Source: G963677325 sp963677325 (GTDB lineage Bacteria; Bacteroidota; Bacteroidia; Bacteroidales; Prolixibacteraceae). From it: a stretch of DNA of 64,000 bases. The notes beneath the pieces are model-generated. The model was given only the letters and a program-made list of their open reading frames with translations, had not been told where the DNA came from and did not search any database. The stretch is taken from positions 248,001 to 312,000 of the forward strand of contig CAXXGM010000014.1 in NCBI GenBank assembly GCA_963677325.2, read 5' to 3'. Within the stretch, counting starts at the first letter, position 1. Every line of letters starts with the position of its first letter. Position numbers and translations under genes: made by a program. Of the stretch, positions 36,403 through 45,990 are shown piece by piece.

Positions 36403-37328
36403 CTATTTGCCTCCCGTACATCAAATTTATCACCATCATTTACAGCATAGGTATTGGGAAAAATTTCTCTTGCTTCATCAACAAGCACATTAACATTCTT
36501 ATACCTGCTTGAAAAATGTCCGATTATCAATTTGCCCACATTGGCCTTCAATGCCATTTGAGCTGCCTGTTTAGCAGTGGAATGATAGGTCTTTTCAGCT
36601 AAATCCTCCACTGAATCGCTGAATGTGGCTTCATGGTATAACAAATCTGCTCCTTCGATAACAGGGATGATCCTTTCATGCATCACCGTATCAGTGCAGT
36701 AAGCAAAGGAACGCGGTTTTTCAGGAGACAGGGTCAATTCACTGTTCGGTATCACTGATCCGTCAGGAAGGATGAAGTCGTATCCTTTTTTGATTTTAAT
36801 TCTGTCCAGAAAAGGAATATTCAGCTCCGCAACCTTTTCCTTCCGAAGATGGAGATCATGCGGCTGTTCCCTGAAAATAAAACCACAGCAAGGTACTCTA
36901 TGCTTGAGGGGGAACGATTCCACCCTGATTTTTACATCTTCATACACTACGTCATGCCTGCGGAGGTTTAAAGGATGAAAGGTGATCTTCAGATCCTGAT
37001 CATTCATGAATTTCATTAATGTGGAAAGGATCACCTGCAAATCAGAATGGGAATAAATATGGAGCTCACCCTTTTTACTACTCATGCTCATGGTCGAAAT
37101 CAGACCCGGCAGCCCGAAAATATGATCACCGTGAAGATGAGAGATAAAAATATGATTGATCCTTCCTATTTTCTTTCCGAATTTCTGCAGCTGAATTTGG
37201 GTGCCCTCTCCGCAATCGATGAGGAAGAGCCTTTCATTTAAGGTTACTACCTGTGAGGTAGTAAAGCGCGAAGGAGAAGGTAAAGCAGAACTGCTGCCCA
37301 AAATGGTCACATTAAATGGAAGCATCAT
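36399..37328 (-). CDS. rnz: Ribonuclease Z
   Basis: 309-residue metallo-beta-lactamase nuclease that trims tRNA 3' ends. Zinc motif HLHGDH at 64-69, then KHRVPCCGF, SFAYCTDT and IIGHFSSRY, all in family order with a flexible-arm region in the middle. Overlaps the convergent helicase gene by 4 bp. tRNA genes in the window lack encoded CCA, which fits an RNase Z-processed pathway. Confidence 0.94.
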   Translation of the reverse strand: MMLPFNVTILGSSSALPSPSRFTTSQVVTLNERLFLIDCGEGTQIQLQKFGKKIGRINHIFISHLHGDHIFGLPGLISTMSMSSKKGELHIYSHSDLQVILSTLMKFMNDQDLKITFHPLNLRRHDVVYEDVKIRVESFPLKHRVPCCGFIFREQPHDLHLRKEKVAELNIPFLDRIKIKKGYDFILPDGSVIPNSELTLSPEKPRSFAYCTDTVMHERIIPVIEGADLLYHEATFSDSVEDLAEKTYHSTAKQAAQMALKANVGKLIIGHFSSRYKNVNVLVDEAREIFPNTYAVNDGDKFDVREANS

Positions 37329-37366
37329 TCACTTATTCATACATAATGATTCAAATATAAAGAAAA

Positions 37367-37390
37367 AAAATCCGGCTTAAGCCGGATTTT
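37367..37390. terminator. Bidirectional terminator over the STAS stop codon
   Basis: AAAATCCGGCTTAAGCCGGATTTT, a perfect palindrome flanked by A and T tracts, includes the last codons of the STAS gene. Confidence 0.75.
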
Positions 37391-37751
37391 CATCTCTATT
37401 TGATGTTTTTGTTTGCATCAGCATCTTCTTCGCCTCTTCCTGATCGGAAGCAATGGTCAGGATCGTATCAAGCATGGCCAGTTTAACAAGTTTCTCAACC
37501 CCGGGTGAAAGATTACAGATGATAAAAGTACCTTTTGAATCTTCACATAATCTGTTTCCCACAAGTATAGAACTTAAACCTGATGAATCACTGTAAACAC
37601 AATCCTTAAGATCAAGGATAATCTTATTCTCTCCTTTGTTGACCAGCATCACAAGTTCTGCTTTCAACTCCGGAGAAATAAAACTATCAAGTCTTTGATT
37701 GGTGACCCGAATATAGGAGTGATTTAATTCTTTTTTAATGACTAAATTCAT
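37377..37751 (-). CDS. STAS-domain anti-anti-sigma factor
   Basis: 124 residues. The STAS core has the phosphorylatable serine block LKDCVYSDSSGLSSILV (~48-64). Such proteins bind anti-sigma kinases when dephosphorylated. No partner kinase is nearby. Lies 37 bp downstream of rpsA on the same strand and shares its terminator, so may be read through from it. Confidence 0.87.
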   Translation of the reverse strand: MNLVIKKELNHSYIRVTNQRLDSFISPELKAELVMLVNKGENKIILDLKDCVYSDSSGLSSILVGNRLCEDSKGTFIICNLSPGVEKLVKLAMLDTILTIASDQEEAKKMLMQTKTSNRDENPA

Positions 37752-37788
37752 AGATACAATTTAAACATTATTTCATAAAAAATAATCT

Positions 37789-39663
37789 CTAACTGTCTTT
37801 TTTCTCCTTTTCTTCCATCTGGGTCCTTAAAGCAGCCAATTCACTGATATCTCCGAGAGTTGTTTTCTCGATGTTATCTTTCACCGCTTTCATTCCTTTC
37901 TGAGTTTGCTTAGCTGAAGCTTTCTTCTTTGCAGTTTCTTCAGATTTCTTAGCATCTTCATAAACTCTGGAATGAGAAAGAATAATGCGTTTTGCTGATT
38001 TTGAAAATTCGATTACTTTGAATTCGAGTTTCTCATCAAGTTTAACGTTTGAACCATCTTCTTTTACCAGGTGACGGGGAGTAGCGAAACCTTCAACTCC
38101 ATAAGGCAGAGCAATCACTGCTCCCTTATCAAAGAGATCGATAACGGTTCCTTCATGAATGGAATCCACTGTAAAGATGGTTTCAAATACATCCCATGGA
38201 TTTTCTTCAAGCTGTTTGTGTCCAAGGCTCAAACGACGGTTTTCCTTGTCAATATCAAGCACTTGAACCTCAATTTGTGAACCGATAGAGGTAAATTCAG
38301 AAGGATGTTTGATCTTCTTGGTCCAGCTCAGATCACTGATATGAATCAAACCGTCTACACCTTCTTCAATTTCTACAAATACACCGAAATTGGTGAAATT
38401 CCTGACGATAGCCGTATGATTGGTACCAATAGCATATTTTGTTTCAATGTTATCCCATGGATCATTCTTCATCTGTTTGATACCAAGAGACATCTTACGT
38501 TCATTGCGGTCAAGGGTCAGAATCGAAGCTTCTACTTCATCACCGACTTTCAGGAAGTCTTGCGCAGAACGCAAATGCTGTGACCAACTCATTTCGGAAA
38601 CGTGGATCAGACCTTCTACTCCGGGAGCAATTTCAATGAATGCACCGTAATCAGCCATGACAACCACTTTACCCTTAACAACATCGCCAACCTTCAGGTC
38701 TTGATTCAGGTTATCCCATGGATGAGGTGACAATTGTTTCAGACCTAAAGCAATACGTTTCTTATCATCATCGAAGTCAAGAATAACAACATTGATCTTC
38801 TGATCGAGCTGTACAATTTCATTCGGATGAGCGACGCGGCCCCAGCTCAAATCGGTAATGTGAATCAAACCATCCACACCGCCAAGATCAATGAACACTC
38901 CGTAAGAAGTTATGTTCTTAACAGTTCCTTCGAGAACCTGACCCTTTTCAAGTTTGGAGATGATCTCCTTCTTCTGTTGTTCAAGTTCTGCTTCAATAAG
39001 GGCTTTATGTGATACAACGACATTGCGGAATTCATGATTAATCTTAACCACCTTGAATTCCATGGTTTTGTTCACATAAATATCGTAGTCACGAATTGGT
39101 TTAACATCAATTTGTGAACCAGGCAGGAATGCTTCGATGCCAAATACATCGACAATCATACCACCTTTGGTGCGGCATTTGATAAAGCCGGTAATAATTT
39201 CATCATTTTCAAGGGCAGCGTTCACACGATCCCAACTGCGCATTGAGCGAGCCTTTTTGTGAGATAAAGTTAACTGACCTTTTTTATCTTCAAGTGTTTC
39301 GACATAAACTTCCACTTTATCTCCGACTTTCAGATTTGGATTGTAGCGGAATTCATTAACCGATACAATACCGTCTGATTTATAGCCGATGTCAACAACA
39401 ACTTCTCTTTTGTTCATCGAAATAACTCGCCCGTCAACGACTTCCTTCTCCTGTAAAATAGAAAGAGTATTGTCGTACAGATCCATCATTTCCTGCTTGC
39501 TGGCAGCGGTGTTGGTTGTTTTGGAGCCTTCGAAGGCATCCCAGTCAAAGTCTTCTTCAGGCTTTGTTGTAGTTTCTTTCAGGTTTTTAATACCCGGGGT
39601 GGGCACTGTCTCAGTAGTTTGTTCTACTGATTCATTGATAGAATTCTCATTAATTTCACTCAT
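37789..39663 (-). CDS. rpsA: 30S ribosomal protein S1
   Basis: 624 residues with six S1 RNA-binding domains, at about 55-122, 137-205, 225-293, 311-378, 396-466 and 484-551 (for example EGTVKNITSYGVFIDLGGVDG). Acidic N-terminal and lysine/glutamate-rich C-terminal tails are as usual in Bacteroidota, where S1 helps initiate on mRNAs without Shine-Dalgarno sequences, consistent with the leaders seen in this window. Promoter box TACTTTTG at 39715-39722. Confidence 0.95.
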   Translation of the reverse strand: MSEINENSINESVEQTTETVPTPGIKNLKETTTKPEEDFDWDAFEGSKTTNTAASKQEMMDLYDNTLSILQEKEVVDGRVISMNKREVVVDIGYKSDGIVSVNEFRYNPNLKVGDKVEVYVETLEDKKGQLTLSHKKARSMRSWDRVNAALENDEIITGFIKCRTKGGMIVDVFGIEAFLPGSQIDVKPIRDYDIYVNKTMEFKVVKINHEFRNVVVSHKALIEAELEQQKKEIISKLEKGQVLEGTVKNITSYGVFIDLGGVDGLIHITDLSWGRVAHPNEIVQLDQKINVVILDFDDDKKRIALGLKQLSPHPWDNLNQDLKVGDVVKGKVVVMADYGAFIEIAPGVEGLIHVSEMSWSQHLRSAQDFLKVGDEVEASILTLDRNERKMSLGIKQMKNDPWDNIETKYAIGTNHTAIVRNFTNFGVFVEIEEGVDGLIHISDLSWTKKIKHPSEFTSIGSQIEVQVLDIDKENRRLSLGHKQLEENPWDVFETIFTVDSIHEGTVIDLFDKGAVIALPYGVEGFATPRHLVKEDGSNVKLDEKLEFKVIEFSKSAKRIILSHSRVYEDAKKSEETAKKKASAKQTQKGMKAVKDNIEKTTLGDISELAALRTQMEEKEKKDS

Positions 39664-39714
39664 GCAGAAAAATTCTTAAATACTAATAAATTAGACATTA
39701 TTTTAATTGTGGGG

Positions 39715-39722
39715 CAAAAGTA
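39715..39722 (-). promoter_or_regulatory. Candidate -7 box for rpsA
   Basis: TACTTTTG on the minus strand, 51 nt before the ATG; no clear TTG at the expected -33 spacing. Confidence 0.5.
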
Positions 39723-39839
39723 ATTATTAATTCTCGAAATTGAACCAAAATTTATTTTTTTTTACCACAAAAGGGTCCTTTTTTATACTAATTATCATCT
39801 TTTTAGACTCTGATTTCATTTTTGGAGAAAAGAGTCAAA

Positions 39840-39870
39840 TTGAAAAATAGGAAAAACTGAACTATCTTTG
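39840..39870 (+). promoter_or_regulatory. Bacteroidota promoter for the phosphohexomutase gene
   Basis: TTG (39840-39842), 20-nt spacer, TATCTTTG (39863-39870): full consensus. The leader is about 100 nt and contains a GC-rich segment (CCGTCCCGGG and CTTCCGGAG). It lies in the 311-bp gap shared with divergent rpsA. Confidence 0.7.
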
Positions 39871-39974
39871 AATTAAATTTCAGAAGCCGTCCCGGGTTTA
39901 CCTTCCGGAGCTGAAAAATGAAGGCATAAATCAGTAACTGAAACAATCGTAAGAAACAAAATTAATGATTTAAG

Positions 39975-41729
39975 ATGAAAACAACGGAAATCCCCGCCTA
40001 TATACTTGAAAAGGCCCATGAATGGCTATCAGGTGATTATGACATTAATACAAAAAACGAAGTAAAGAATCTTCTTGATCAGGAAGACAGCAGTCCCCTG
40101 ATAGATGCTTTTTACCGAGATCTTGAATTCGGGACAGGCGGTCTAAGAGGGATCATGGGGGTGGGATCCAACCGGATGAATATTTACACGGTAGGTGCCG
40201 CAACTCAGGGATTAAGCAATTATCTTAAAAGAGCTTTCAGCGATTTACCAGAAATCAGAGTGGCCATCGGATATGACTGCCGCAATAACAGCCGACTCTT
40301 CGCCGAAACCTCCGCAGGAATATTTTCGGCCAACGGCATTAAGGTTTTTCTATTTGAAGACCTTCGTCCGACCCCGGAACTTTCTTTCACCATCCGCCAT
40401 CTTGGTCTTCAGAGTGGAATTATCCTTACCGCATCCCATAATCCCAAAATTTATAACGGGTACAAGGTATACTGGAACGACGGCTCACAGATTGTCGAAC
40501 CCCATGACATCCAAATCATAAAAGAAGTTGAAAGAGTTAAAGTCAATGATATCCGCTTCAACGGCCCCAAAGAAAATATTACAATTATTGGCAAGGAAAT
40601 TGATGAAGCATTCCTTGAAAAAGTGATCTCCGTTTCCCTTTCCCCAGAAGTGATTCAAAGACATAAAGACATTAAAATAGTTTTCACACCGATCCACGGC
40701 ACCGGAGTAAAATTGGTTCCGATGGCACTTGCCAGAATGGGATTTACCAATGTGATCCACATCCCCGAACAGGACGTGGTGGATGGAAATTTTCCAACGG
40801 TCATCTCTCCAAACCCTGAAGAACCCGCAGCAATGGCTCTTGCCCTTAAAAAAGCGATTGAAACAGATGCCGATCTGGTCATGGCAACCGATCCCGATGC
40901 AGATAGATTAGGTGTTTCGGTGAAAAATGACAAGGGAGAATTTATTCTTCTCAACGGAAATCAAACCTTCCTGATCTTTCTTTATTACATCATCACCCGG
41001 AGGAAACAACTGGGACTCTTGAAAGGCAGGGAATACGTGGTTAAGACAATTGTCACTACGGAACTTGCAGCGACCATTGCCCAAAAGAATTCGGTGGAAT
41101 ATTACGATTGCTATACCGGTTTTAAATACATTGCAGAAATAATACGGGAGAATGAAGGACGCAAGGATTATATCGGCGGCGGCGAAGAGAGTTTCGGCTT
41201 TCTACCTGCCGATTTTGTAAGGGATAAAGACGCGGTAAGTTCCTGTGCATTAATGGCAGAGATCGCAGCGTGGGCCAAAGATCAGGGGAAAACACTTTTT
41301 GAGCTCCTGCAGGATATTTACCTGGAGTATGGTTTTTCCAAGGAAAAAATGAAATACATCGTCCGAACAGGTAAGAGCGGCGCCGAAGAAATTGAACAGA
41401 TGATGATCAATTTCAGGGACAATCCCCCACTGCAATTAGCTGGATCAAAACTGGTTATCGTCAAAGATTATGAGACTTTAACCGAAAGGAACCTGGCTAC
41501 CGGTGAAGGAAAGAAGATCGATCAGAGATTTACTTCCAATGTTCTGCAATTCTTCACTGAAGATGGATCTAAAGTATCAGTCCGCCCCTCGGGCACAGAG
41601 CCTAAAATCAAGTTCTACATTGGAGTTAAAGCCCCATTGAAATCAAGGGATCAATATTATCAAACTGACGAAAAATGTGAGGAAAAAGTAGAGCGGGTAA
41701 TGGCTGACCTGGGACTGTCAGAGAATTAA
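39975..41729 (+). CDS. Phosphoglucomutase/phosphomannomutase family phosphohexomutase
   Basis: 584 residues, the long PgcA-like form. Active serine Ser154 in LTASHNPKIYNGYK, metal loop ATDPDADRLG, sugar loop GGGEESFGF and phosphate-binding VRPSGTEPKIKFY near the C terminus, all in order. Interconverts hexose 1- and 6-phosphates for polysaccharide and nucleotide sugar supply. Whether glucose or mannose is preferred cannot be read from the sequence. Confidence 0.92.
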   Translation: MKTTEIPAYILEKAHEWLSGDYDINTKNEVKNLLDQEDSSPLIDAFYRDLEFGTGGLRGIMGVGSNRMNIYTVGAATQGLSNYLKRAFSDLPEIRVAIGYDCRNNSRLFAETSAGIFSANGIKVFLFEDLRPTPELSFTIRHLGLQSGIILTASHNPKIYNGYKVYWNDGSQIVEPHDIQIIKEVERVKVNDIRFNGPKENITIIGKEIDEAFLEKVISVSLSPEVIQRHKDIKIVFTPIHGTGVKLVPMALARMGFTNVIHIPEQDVVDGNFPTVISPNPEEPAAMALALKKAIETDADLVMATDPDADRLGVSVKNDKGEFILLNGNQTFLIFLYYIITRRKQLGLLKGREYVVKTIVTTELAATIAQKNSVEYYDCYTGFKYIAEIIRENEGRKDYIGGGEESFGFLPADFVRDKDAVSSCALMAEIAAWAKDQGKTLFELLQDIYLEYGFSKEKMKYIVRTGKSGAEEIEQMMINFRDNPPLQLAGSKLVIVKDYETLTERNLATGEGKKIDQRFTSNVLQFFTEDGSKVSVRPSGTEPKIKFYIGVKAPLKSRDQYYQTDEKCEEKVERVMADLGLSEN

Positions 41730-41764
41730 AAATAAAAGTCGATATCTTTCTAAATTCTGAACCT

Positions 41765-42541
41765 ATGAAAAAATTAACTTTATCGATTTTTGTATTCATT
41801 ATAATACTTTCCTGTAAAAAACAGGAACTAACTGTAAACCCTTCATTTGAATCCATTGCTGGAGTATGGAAAATGCAGGATTATACAAAAAATAATGTTT
41901 CCCTTTTTAATAATGCAAATTACTCCAACGACTACATTATGTTTTATTCCACCTATTATTTTTCAAGTAGAATAGGGAATTCATCCGATAATGGCTATTT
42001 ACAAGGAATTTTCGATATCGAAGGTAACAGACTCAATTTAACAAATTATAGTACACCGAATTCTTCAACGAGCTCCAAGTTCAGACTTGAAGTAGAAGAA
42101 TTGAATAATACCCAAATTACATTGAAGGACACTTCGATAGAGAATGGTACCACTTATACCTGGAGATACGTTTATAAAAAAATTACCAATCCTACCACAT
42201 ATCGGATCTCTAACCAAACATTTGGAACAGCGACTATTGTATCTTTCTTTGATGATGGTTCCGGATTGAAAGATTTCTGTTATCACGGACCAATTACAGG
42301 GAGAACGCTTTCGACTGATCAAGTTTTTACTACACGGAATAAAATTAATCTTGGCATAATCAGTTCAGATTTTTACTATTTTACTCTATATTCTCAAACG
42401 ATATCAACAGGGAGAGAAAATGAAATTGTTTTGGCAGACACCACAACTGTTGTGTCAGTAAAGAAGAGTGCCAACATCAGAAATATTTCCTTGAAATCCT
42501 TTTCCCTCAAAAACAGAACGACTTTAAGAGACGCTTTTTAG
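41765..42541 (+). CDS. Hypothetical lipoprotein
   Basis: 258 residues with lipoprotein signal FVFIIILSC (Cys17). The N-terminal region (FESIAGVWKMQDYTKNNV ... IEGNRLNLTNY) resembles lipocalin-like domains of Bacteroidota, with alternating beta strands. No catalytic motif is visible. Lies 35 bp after the mutase gene, with TATCTTTC (41745-41752), a near match to the -7 box, in the gap. Function unknown. Confidence 0.7.
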   Translation: MKKLTLSIFVFIIILSCKKQELTVNPSFESIAGVWKMQDYTKNNVSLFNNANYSNDYIMFYSTYYFSSRIGNSSDNGYLQGIFDIEGNRLNLTNYSTPNSSTSSKFRLEVEELNNTQITLKDTSIENGTTYTWRYVYKKITNPTTYRISNQTFGTATIVSFFDDGSGLKDFCYHGPITGRTLSTDQVFTTRNKINLGIISSDFYYFTLYSQTISTGRENEIVLADTTTVVSVKKSANIRNISLKSFSLKNRTTLRDAF

Positions 42542-42670
42542 ATATCTATTCGGGAGCAATTGCAATGTTATAAACAAAAAATCAATCCATTTTCTTAAAT
42601 CGGCCATCTTAAGCTCTTCTTCAAGTCGTATCATTTTCGGACTTTGTATGTACTTTCTATATATTTTCTA

Positions 42671-42704
42671 TATACTTCGTATCTGAAATAATATACAAAG
42701 TATA
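42671..42704. repeat. Imperfect inverted repeat in the gap before the dNK gene
   Basis: TATACTTCGTAT (42671-42682) against ATACAAAGTATA (42693-42704), one mismatch. It is in a 307-bp non-coding gap (42542-42848) between convergent genes and resembles the inverted repeat at 15034-15087. A conventional terminator was not recognised. Confidence 0.5.
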
Positions 42705-42848
42705 TTTAATACAAGGATAAAGGTCGCACAAAGTATGGCTATGGTACGATAAAAACAGGAACCTGTAACGGATTTGTTACAGACAGTGAGGAAATTTTAC
42801 TGAATTTCAGCAAAACCGCTTCATAAAAAAATAGTTCAGGATAAAGGC

Positions 42849-43484
42849 TTAAAACAATCCATGCAACTGGGCATCAACCCGGTCAATTACCTTACTCAGA
42901 TCTTCTTTATTTTCTGCAAAATTCAGTTCATCGACATTAACAATCATCATCTTGCCGAGTTTATAGCGCATGGCCCAGGCTTCATAACGCTGGTTAAGCT
43001 GTTTCAGATAATCGAGACGGATCGAATTTTCGTAATTCCTGCCCCTTTTTTGAATTTGTTGAACCAGAGTGGGAACCGAGGCCCGAAGATAGACGATCAG
43101 ATCGGGAGCTTTGACAAGGCTGTTCATCAGGTTAAAAAGAGAATGATAATTCTCGAAATCACGCGTACTCATCAAACCCATTTCATGCAGGTTAGGAGCA
43201 AAAATTTCCGAATCTTCGTAAATGGTTCTGTCCTGGATCACGGTTTTTCCCGAATTGCGGATCTCGAGTACCTGACTGAAACGGGTATTGAGAAAATAAA
43301 CCTGTAAATTAAATGACCAGCGCTGCATATCGTGATAGAAATCATTTAGATAAGGGTTCGATTCGACTTCCTCAAAATGGGATTCCCATCCGAAGTTCTT
43401 TGCAAGCAGACTGGTCAGGGTTGTCTTTCCAGCTCCGATATTGCCTGCCACGGCAATATGCATGGATTTAGGTTCTTTTTTCAT
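42849..43484 (-). CDS. Deoxynucleoside kinase
   Basis: 211 residues. P-loop AGNIGAGKTTLT (~13-24), FEEVESNPYLNDFYHD for substrate, VIQDRTIYEDSEIFA (the DR-x-Y-D-x-x-F block) and a LID with basic residues (QIQKRGRNYE). Phosphorylates deoxynucleosides in salvage; specificity is not certain. The start may be Met8 (43463, MHIAVAGNIGAGK). Confidence 0.9.
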   Translation of the reverse strand: MKKEPKSMHIAVAGNIGAGKTTLTSLLAKNFGWESHFEEVESNPYLNDFYHDMQRWSFNLQVYFLNTRFSQVLEIRNSGKTVIQDRTIYEDSEIFAPNLHEMGLMSTRDFENYHSLFNLMNSLVKAPDLIVYLRASVPTLVQQIQKRGRNYENSIRLDYLKQLNQRYEAWAMRYKLGKMMIVNVDELNFAENKEDLSKVIDRVDAQLHGLF

Positions 43485-43590
43485 AAGTTTATTATTTGTT
43501 TTTTATAGCCATAAGGGACTCCCCAATAATCATGCTCCTTTGTCAGAAAGAATTTCTCATGGTCGTTTCATCCGGTTTAAATTTTATTTA

Positions 43591-45123
43591 TCAGAGGTTT
43601 TTTTCTATAGATTCATTAATCCGGATCAGTTCATCCAGATAATTGCGGTTGTTGGAAAGTCTTGGAACCTTATTTTGTCCTCCCACTTTCCCGCGCTGGT
43701 GCATCCACTGATAAAAAGTCCCTTCCGCTACGGCCAAAACATGAGGCCTTTCAAGAGTTGCATTATGGTGTCGCTTGGCATCATAATCCGAATTTAATTC
43801 CTGGATTTTGCGGTCAAGCGTATCTATAAATTTATCCATATCATCCGGCTTTTCAGCAAATTCGATCAACCACTGATGAGCTCCTTTTTTCTGGGTTTCT
43901 GACATAAACACGGGGCCGGCAGTATATTCCCGTATAATGGCACCTGTAGAAAGGCAGGCCTGCTTCAGAGCTCTTTCGGCATTATCGATGATGACCTCCT
44001 CCCCGAAAGCATTGATGAAATGTTTGGTTCGGCCGGTAATCCGAAGCTTATACGGATTTTTGGAGGTAAACATCACCGTATCGCCGATCATGTACCGCCA
44101 GAGACCTCCGTTAGTAGAGATGACCATGGCATAATTCACTCCGGTTTCCACTTCCCATAGGGGCAGGGCTTTGGGATTTTCTGCTTCGATCTCATTCATG
44201 GGTATAAACTCAAAGAAAATGCCATAATCAAGCATCAGCAGCATATCCGGGGAAGAAAGATCGTCCTGAATGGCGAAGAAACCTTCCGAAGCGTTATAGG
44301 TTTCCATGTAATGCATCTTTTCAGAAGGAATCATCCGCTTGTATTGTTCGCGGTAGGGATCAAAACAAATGCCCCCGTGTATAAATAATTCAATATTTGG
44401 CCAGACTTCCACGATATTTGACTTTCCGGTGTACTCAAGCACGTAATTCAGAAGGACCAAGAACCAGGAAGGAACCCCCGCCAGGGAAGTGACATTGTCT
44501 TTCACTGATTTGTGGGTGATCTGCTTTATTTTTTCCTCAAACTCTTCGATTAAGGCGATTTCAGTTGGTGGTGTACGGTGAAAATCGGTCCAGAAAGGAA
44601 GATTCTCGATCATAATTGCAGATAAATCACCGTAATAGGAATTATTGCTGAGATTATTCACCTGGTGGCTTCCCCCGAGGGTGAGGGTCTTGCCCGAAAG
44701 CAGCGAGGCATCGGGAAAATTGCGGTAATAAATAGCTAAAACATCTTTCCCTCCCCTGAAATGACATTGACTGAGAGAGTCTTTTGAGACAGGAATAAAT
44801 TTGCTTTTGGCATTGGTTGTACCCGATGATTTAGCAAACCATTTCATTTCGCCGGGCCATAATATATTTTTCTCTCCGACAACCATCCTATGAATATAGG
44901 ATTCTACCTCCTCATAACGAGAAACCGGAACTTTTTCCTGATACTGATCTAAATATTTTGTATTCTCATAATCGTATTTTTTTCCCCATTCCGTATCTTT
45001 GGCCTTATTCAGCAAAAAGGACAATGTTTCTTCCTGGATTTCCCTGGCATGTTGTCGGTAAAGCTCAATCTCATAAATACGTTTATAGTTGATCCAGTTA
45101 ATGATAGAGTTAAGAATTGCCAT
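43591..45123 (-). CDS. GH3-family acyl-adenylating protein
   Basis: 510 residues of the GH3 (plant auxin-amido synthetase) superfamily. Motifs are MKWFAKSSGTTNAKSKFIP (ATP loop), YMETYNASEGFFAIQDD, and LWRYMIGDTVMFTSKNPYKLRITGR with NAFGEEVIIDNAERAL, the hinge region. In Bacteroidota the acyl and amine substrates are unknown. Box TACCTTTG on the minus strand at 45185-45192. Confidence 0.9.
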   Translation of the reverse strand: MAILNSIINWINYKRIYEIELYRQHAREIQEETLSFLLNKAKDTEWGKKYDYENTKYLDQYQEKVPVSRYEEVESYIHRMVVGEKNILWPGEMKWFAKSSGTTNAKSKFIPVSKDSLSQCHFRGGKDVLAIYYRNFPDASLLSGKTLTLGGSHQVNNLSNNSYYGDLSAIMIENLPFWTDFHRTPPTEIALIEEFEEKIKQITHKSVKDNVTSLAGVPSWFLVLLNYVLEYTGKSNIVEVWPNIELFIHGGICFDPYREQYKRMIPSEKMHYMETYNASEGFFAIQDDLSSPDMLLMLDYGIFFEFIPMNEIEAENPKALPLWEVETGVNYAMVISTNGGLWRYMIGDTVMFTSKNPYKLRITGRTKHFINAFGEEVIIDNAERALKQACLSTGAIIREYTAGPVFMSETQKKGAHQWLIEFAEKPDDMDKFIDTLDRKIQELNSDYDAKRHHNATLERPHVLAVAEGTFYQWMHQRGKVGGQNKVPRLSNNRNYLDELIRINESIEKNL

Positions 45124-45184
45124 ACTTAATCACAAATTTTTAATTAGGTACCGATGAAACAGTAAATATATAAAATTCGTGTCT

Positions 45185-45192
45185 CAAAGGTA
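45185..45192 (-). promoter_or_regulatory. Candidate -7 box for the GH3-like gene
   Basis: TACCTTTG on the minus strand, 61 nt before the ATG. The -33 element is unclear. Confidence 0.4.
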
Positions 45193-45420
45193 TTTGTATA
45201 TTTTTCTTCCCTTGTAAATTACAAAAAGAATGAAAATTAATAAATTTTAGTTTAACCCTACCTTCGAGCCAATGGAATTTTTAATAAATTTATCCAGCAA
45301 ATTTAAACTCTTTTAATCATTGAAACGAACCAAGAATGACTTTTCTTGTGCAGATAAAATTTAAAAAGATCAGCTTCCATTTATTGGGGGGCTCAACGAC
45401 CAATAAATAACGATGAACGG

Positions 45421-45990
45421 ATGAATCTACTGGATGTAATTCTTTTGATATTGCTGTTGGCGGGCGCTATCAGCGGCTTCACAAAGGGACTTTTTGTCGA
45501 GCTGGCCTCTGTCGTTTCACTCGTTCTGGGCATCTGGGCCGGGGTAGATTTCTCGCCGGTTGTTCAGGTCTGGTTATCAAAATTTCTTTCCTGGAGCCCC
45601 GGAAATCTTAAGTTACTGGCCTTTATTCTTATTTTTCTGGTGGTAGCATTTATCGTTCACATGGTAGCCAATGTATTTGAAAAGACCATTAGAGCCTTTG
45701 CATTAGGCATCTTTAGCCGTATTGGCGGCTCCTTGTTCGGAGCCCTTAAAGCAGCCTTTTTTCTGAGCATTCTCCTGCTTTTGATTTCCAATATTGAACA
45801 TTATACCACGACGATTATACCGGAAAAGGTAAAACAGGAATCAAAGCTCTACCACCCAATCGAGAACCTCGTTCCGCGCCTTCTCCCCTTCCTCAAGTCG
45901 TATCAGAAAACACCTCCTCCCGACAGTAAAAATACCGTGGTAACCTGTAGAGATACGATTTATCGCGCCTCTACAGGGCAATGTCATTAA
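45421..45990 (+). CDS. CvpA-family membrane protein with IS-altered C terminus
   Basis: 189 residues with four membrane helices (N-terminal LLDVILLILLLAGAISGFTKG is typical of CvpA/colicin V production family). After about residue 170 the frame enters a palindromic repeat (CRDTIYRASTG) and then the IS4 copy, which supplies the last three codons QCH and the stop. Without the insertion the frame would have read ACG TGA, ending STGT. So the core domain is intact and only the last residues changed. Confidence 0.85.
   Translation: MNLLDVILLILLLAGAISGFTKGLFVELASVVSLVLGIWAGVDFSPVVQVWLSKFLSWSPGNLKLLAFILIFLVVAFIVHMVANVFEKTIRAFALGIFSRIGGSLFGALKAAFFLSILLLLISNIEHYTTTIIPEKVKQESKLYHPIENLVPRLLPFLKSYQKTPPPDSKNTVVTCRDTIYRASTGQCH
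45946..45975. repeat. Palindromic repeat unit TGTAGAG..CTCTACA, left of IS copy 2
   Basis: TGTAGAG and CTCTACA arms around ATACGATTTATCGCGC. The partner unit GACGCGATAAATCGCGTC is at 47463-47480, beyond the IS. The unit codes for the tail of CvpA. Confidence 0.7.
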
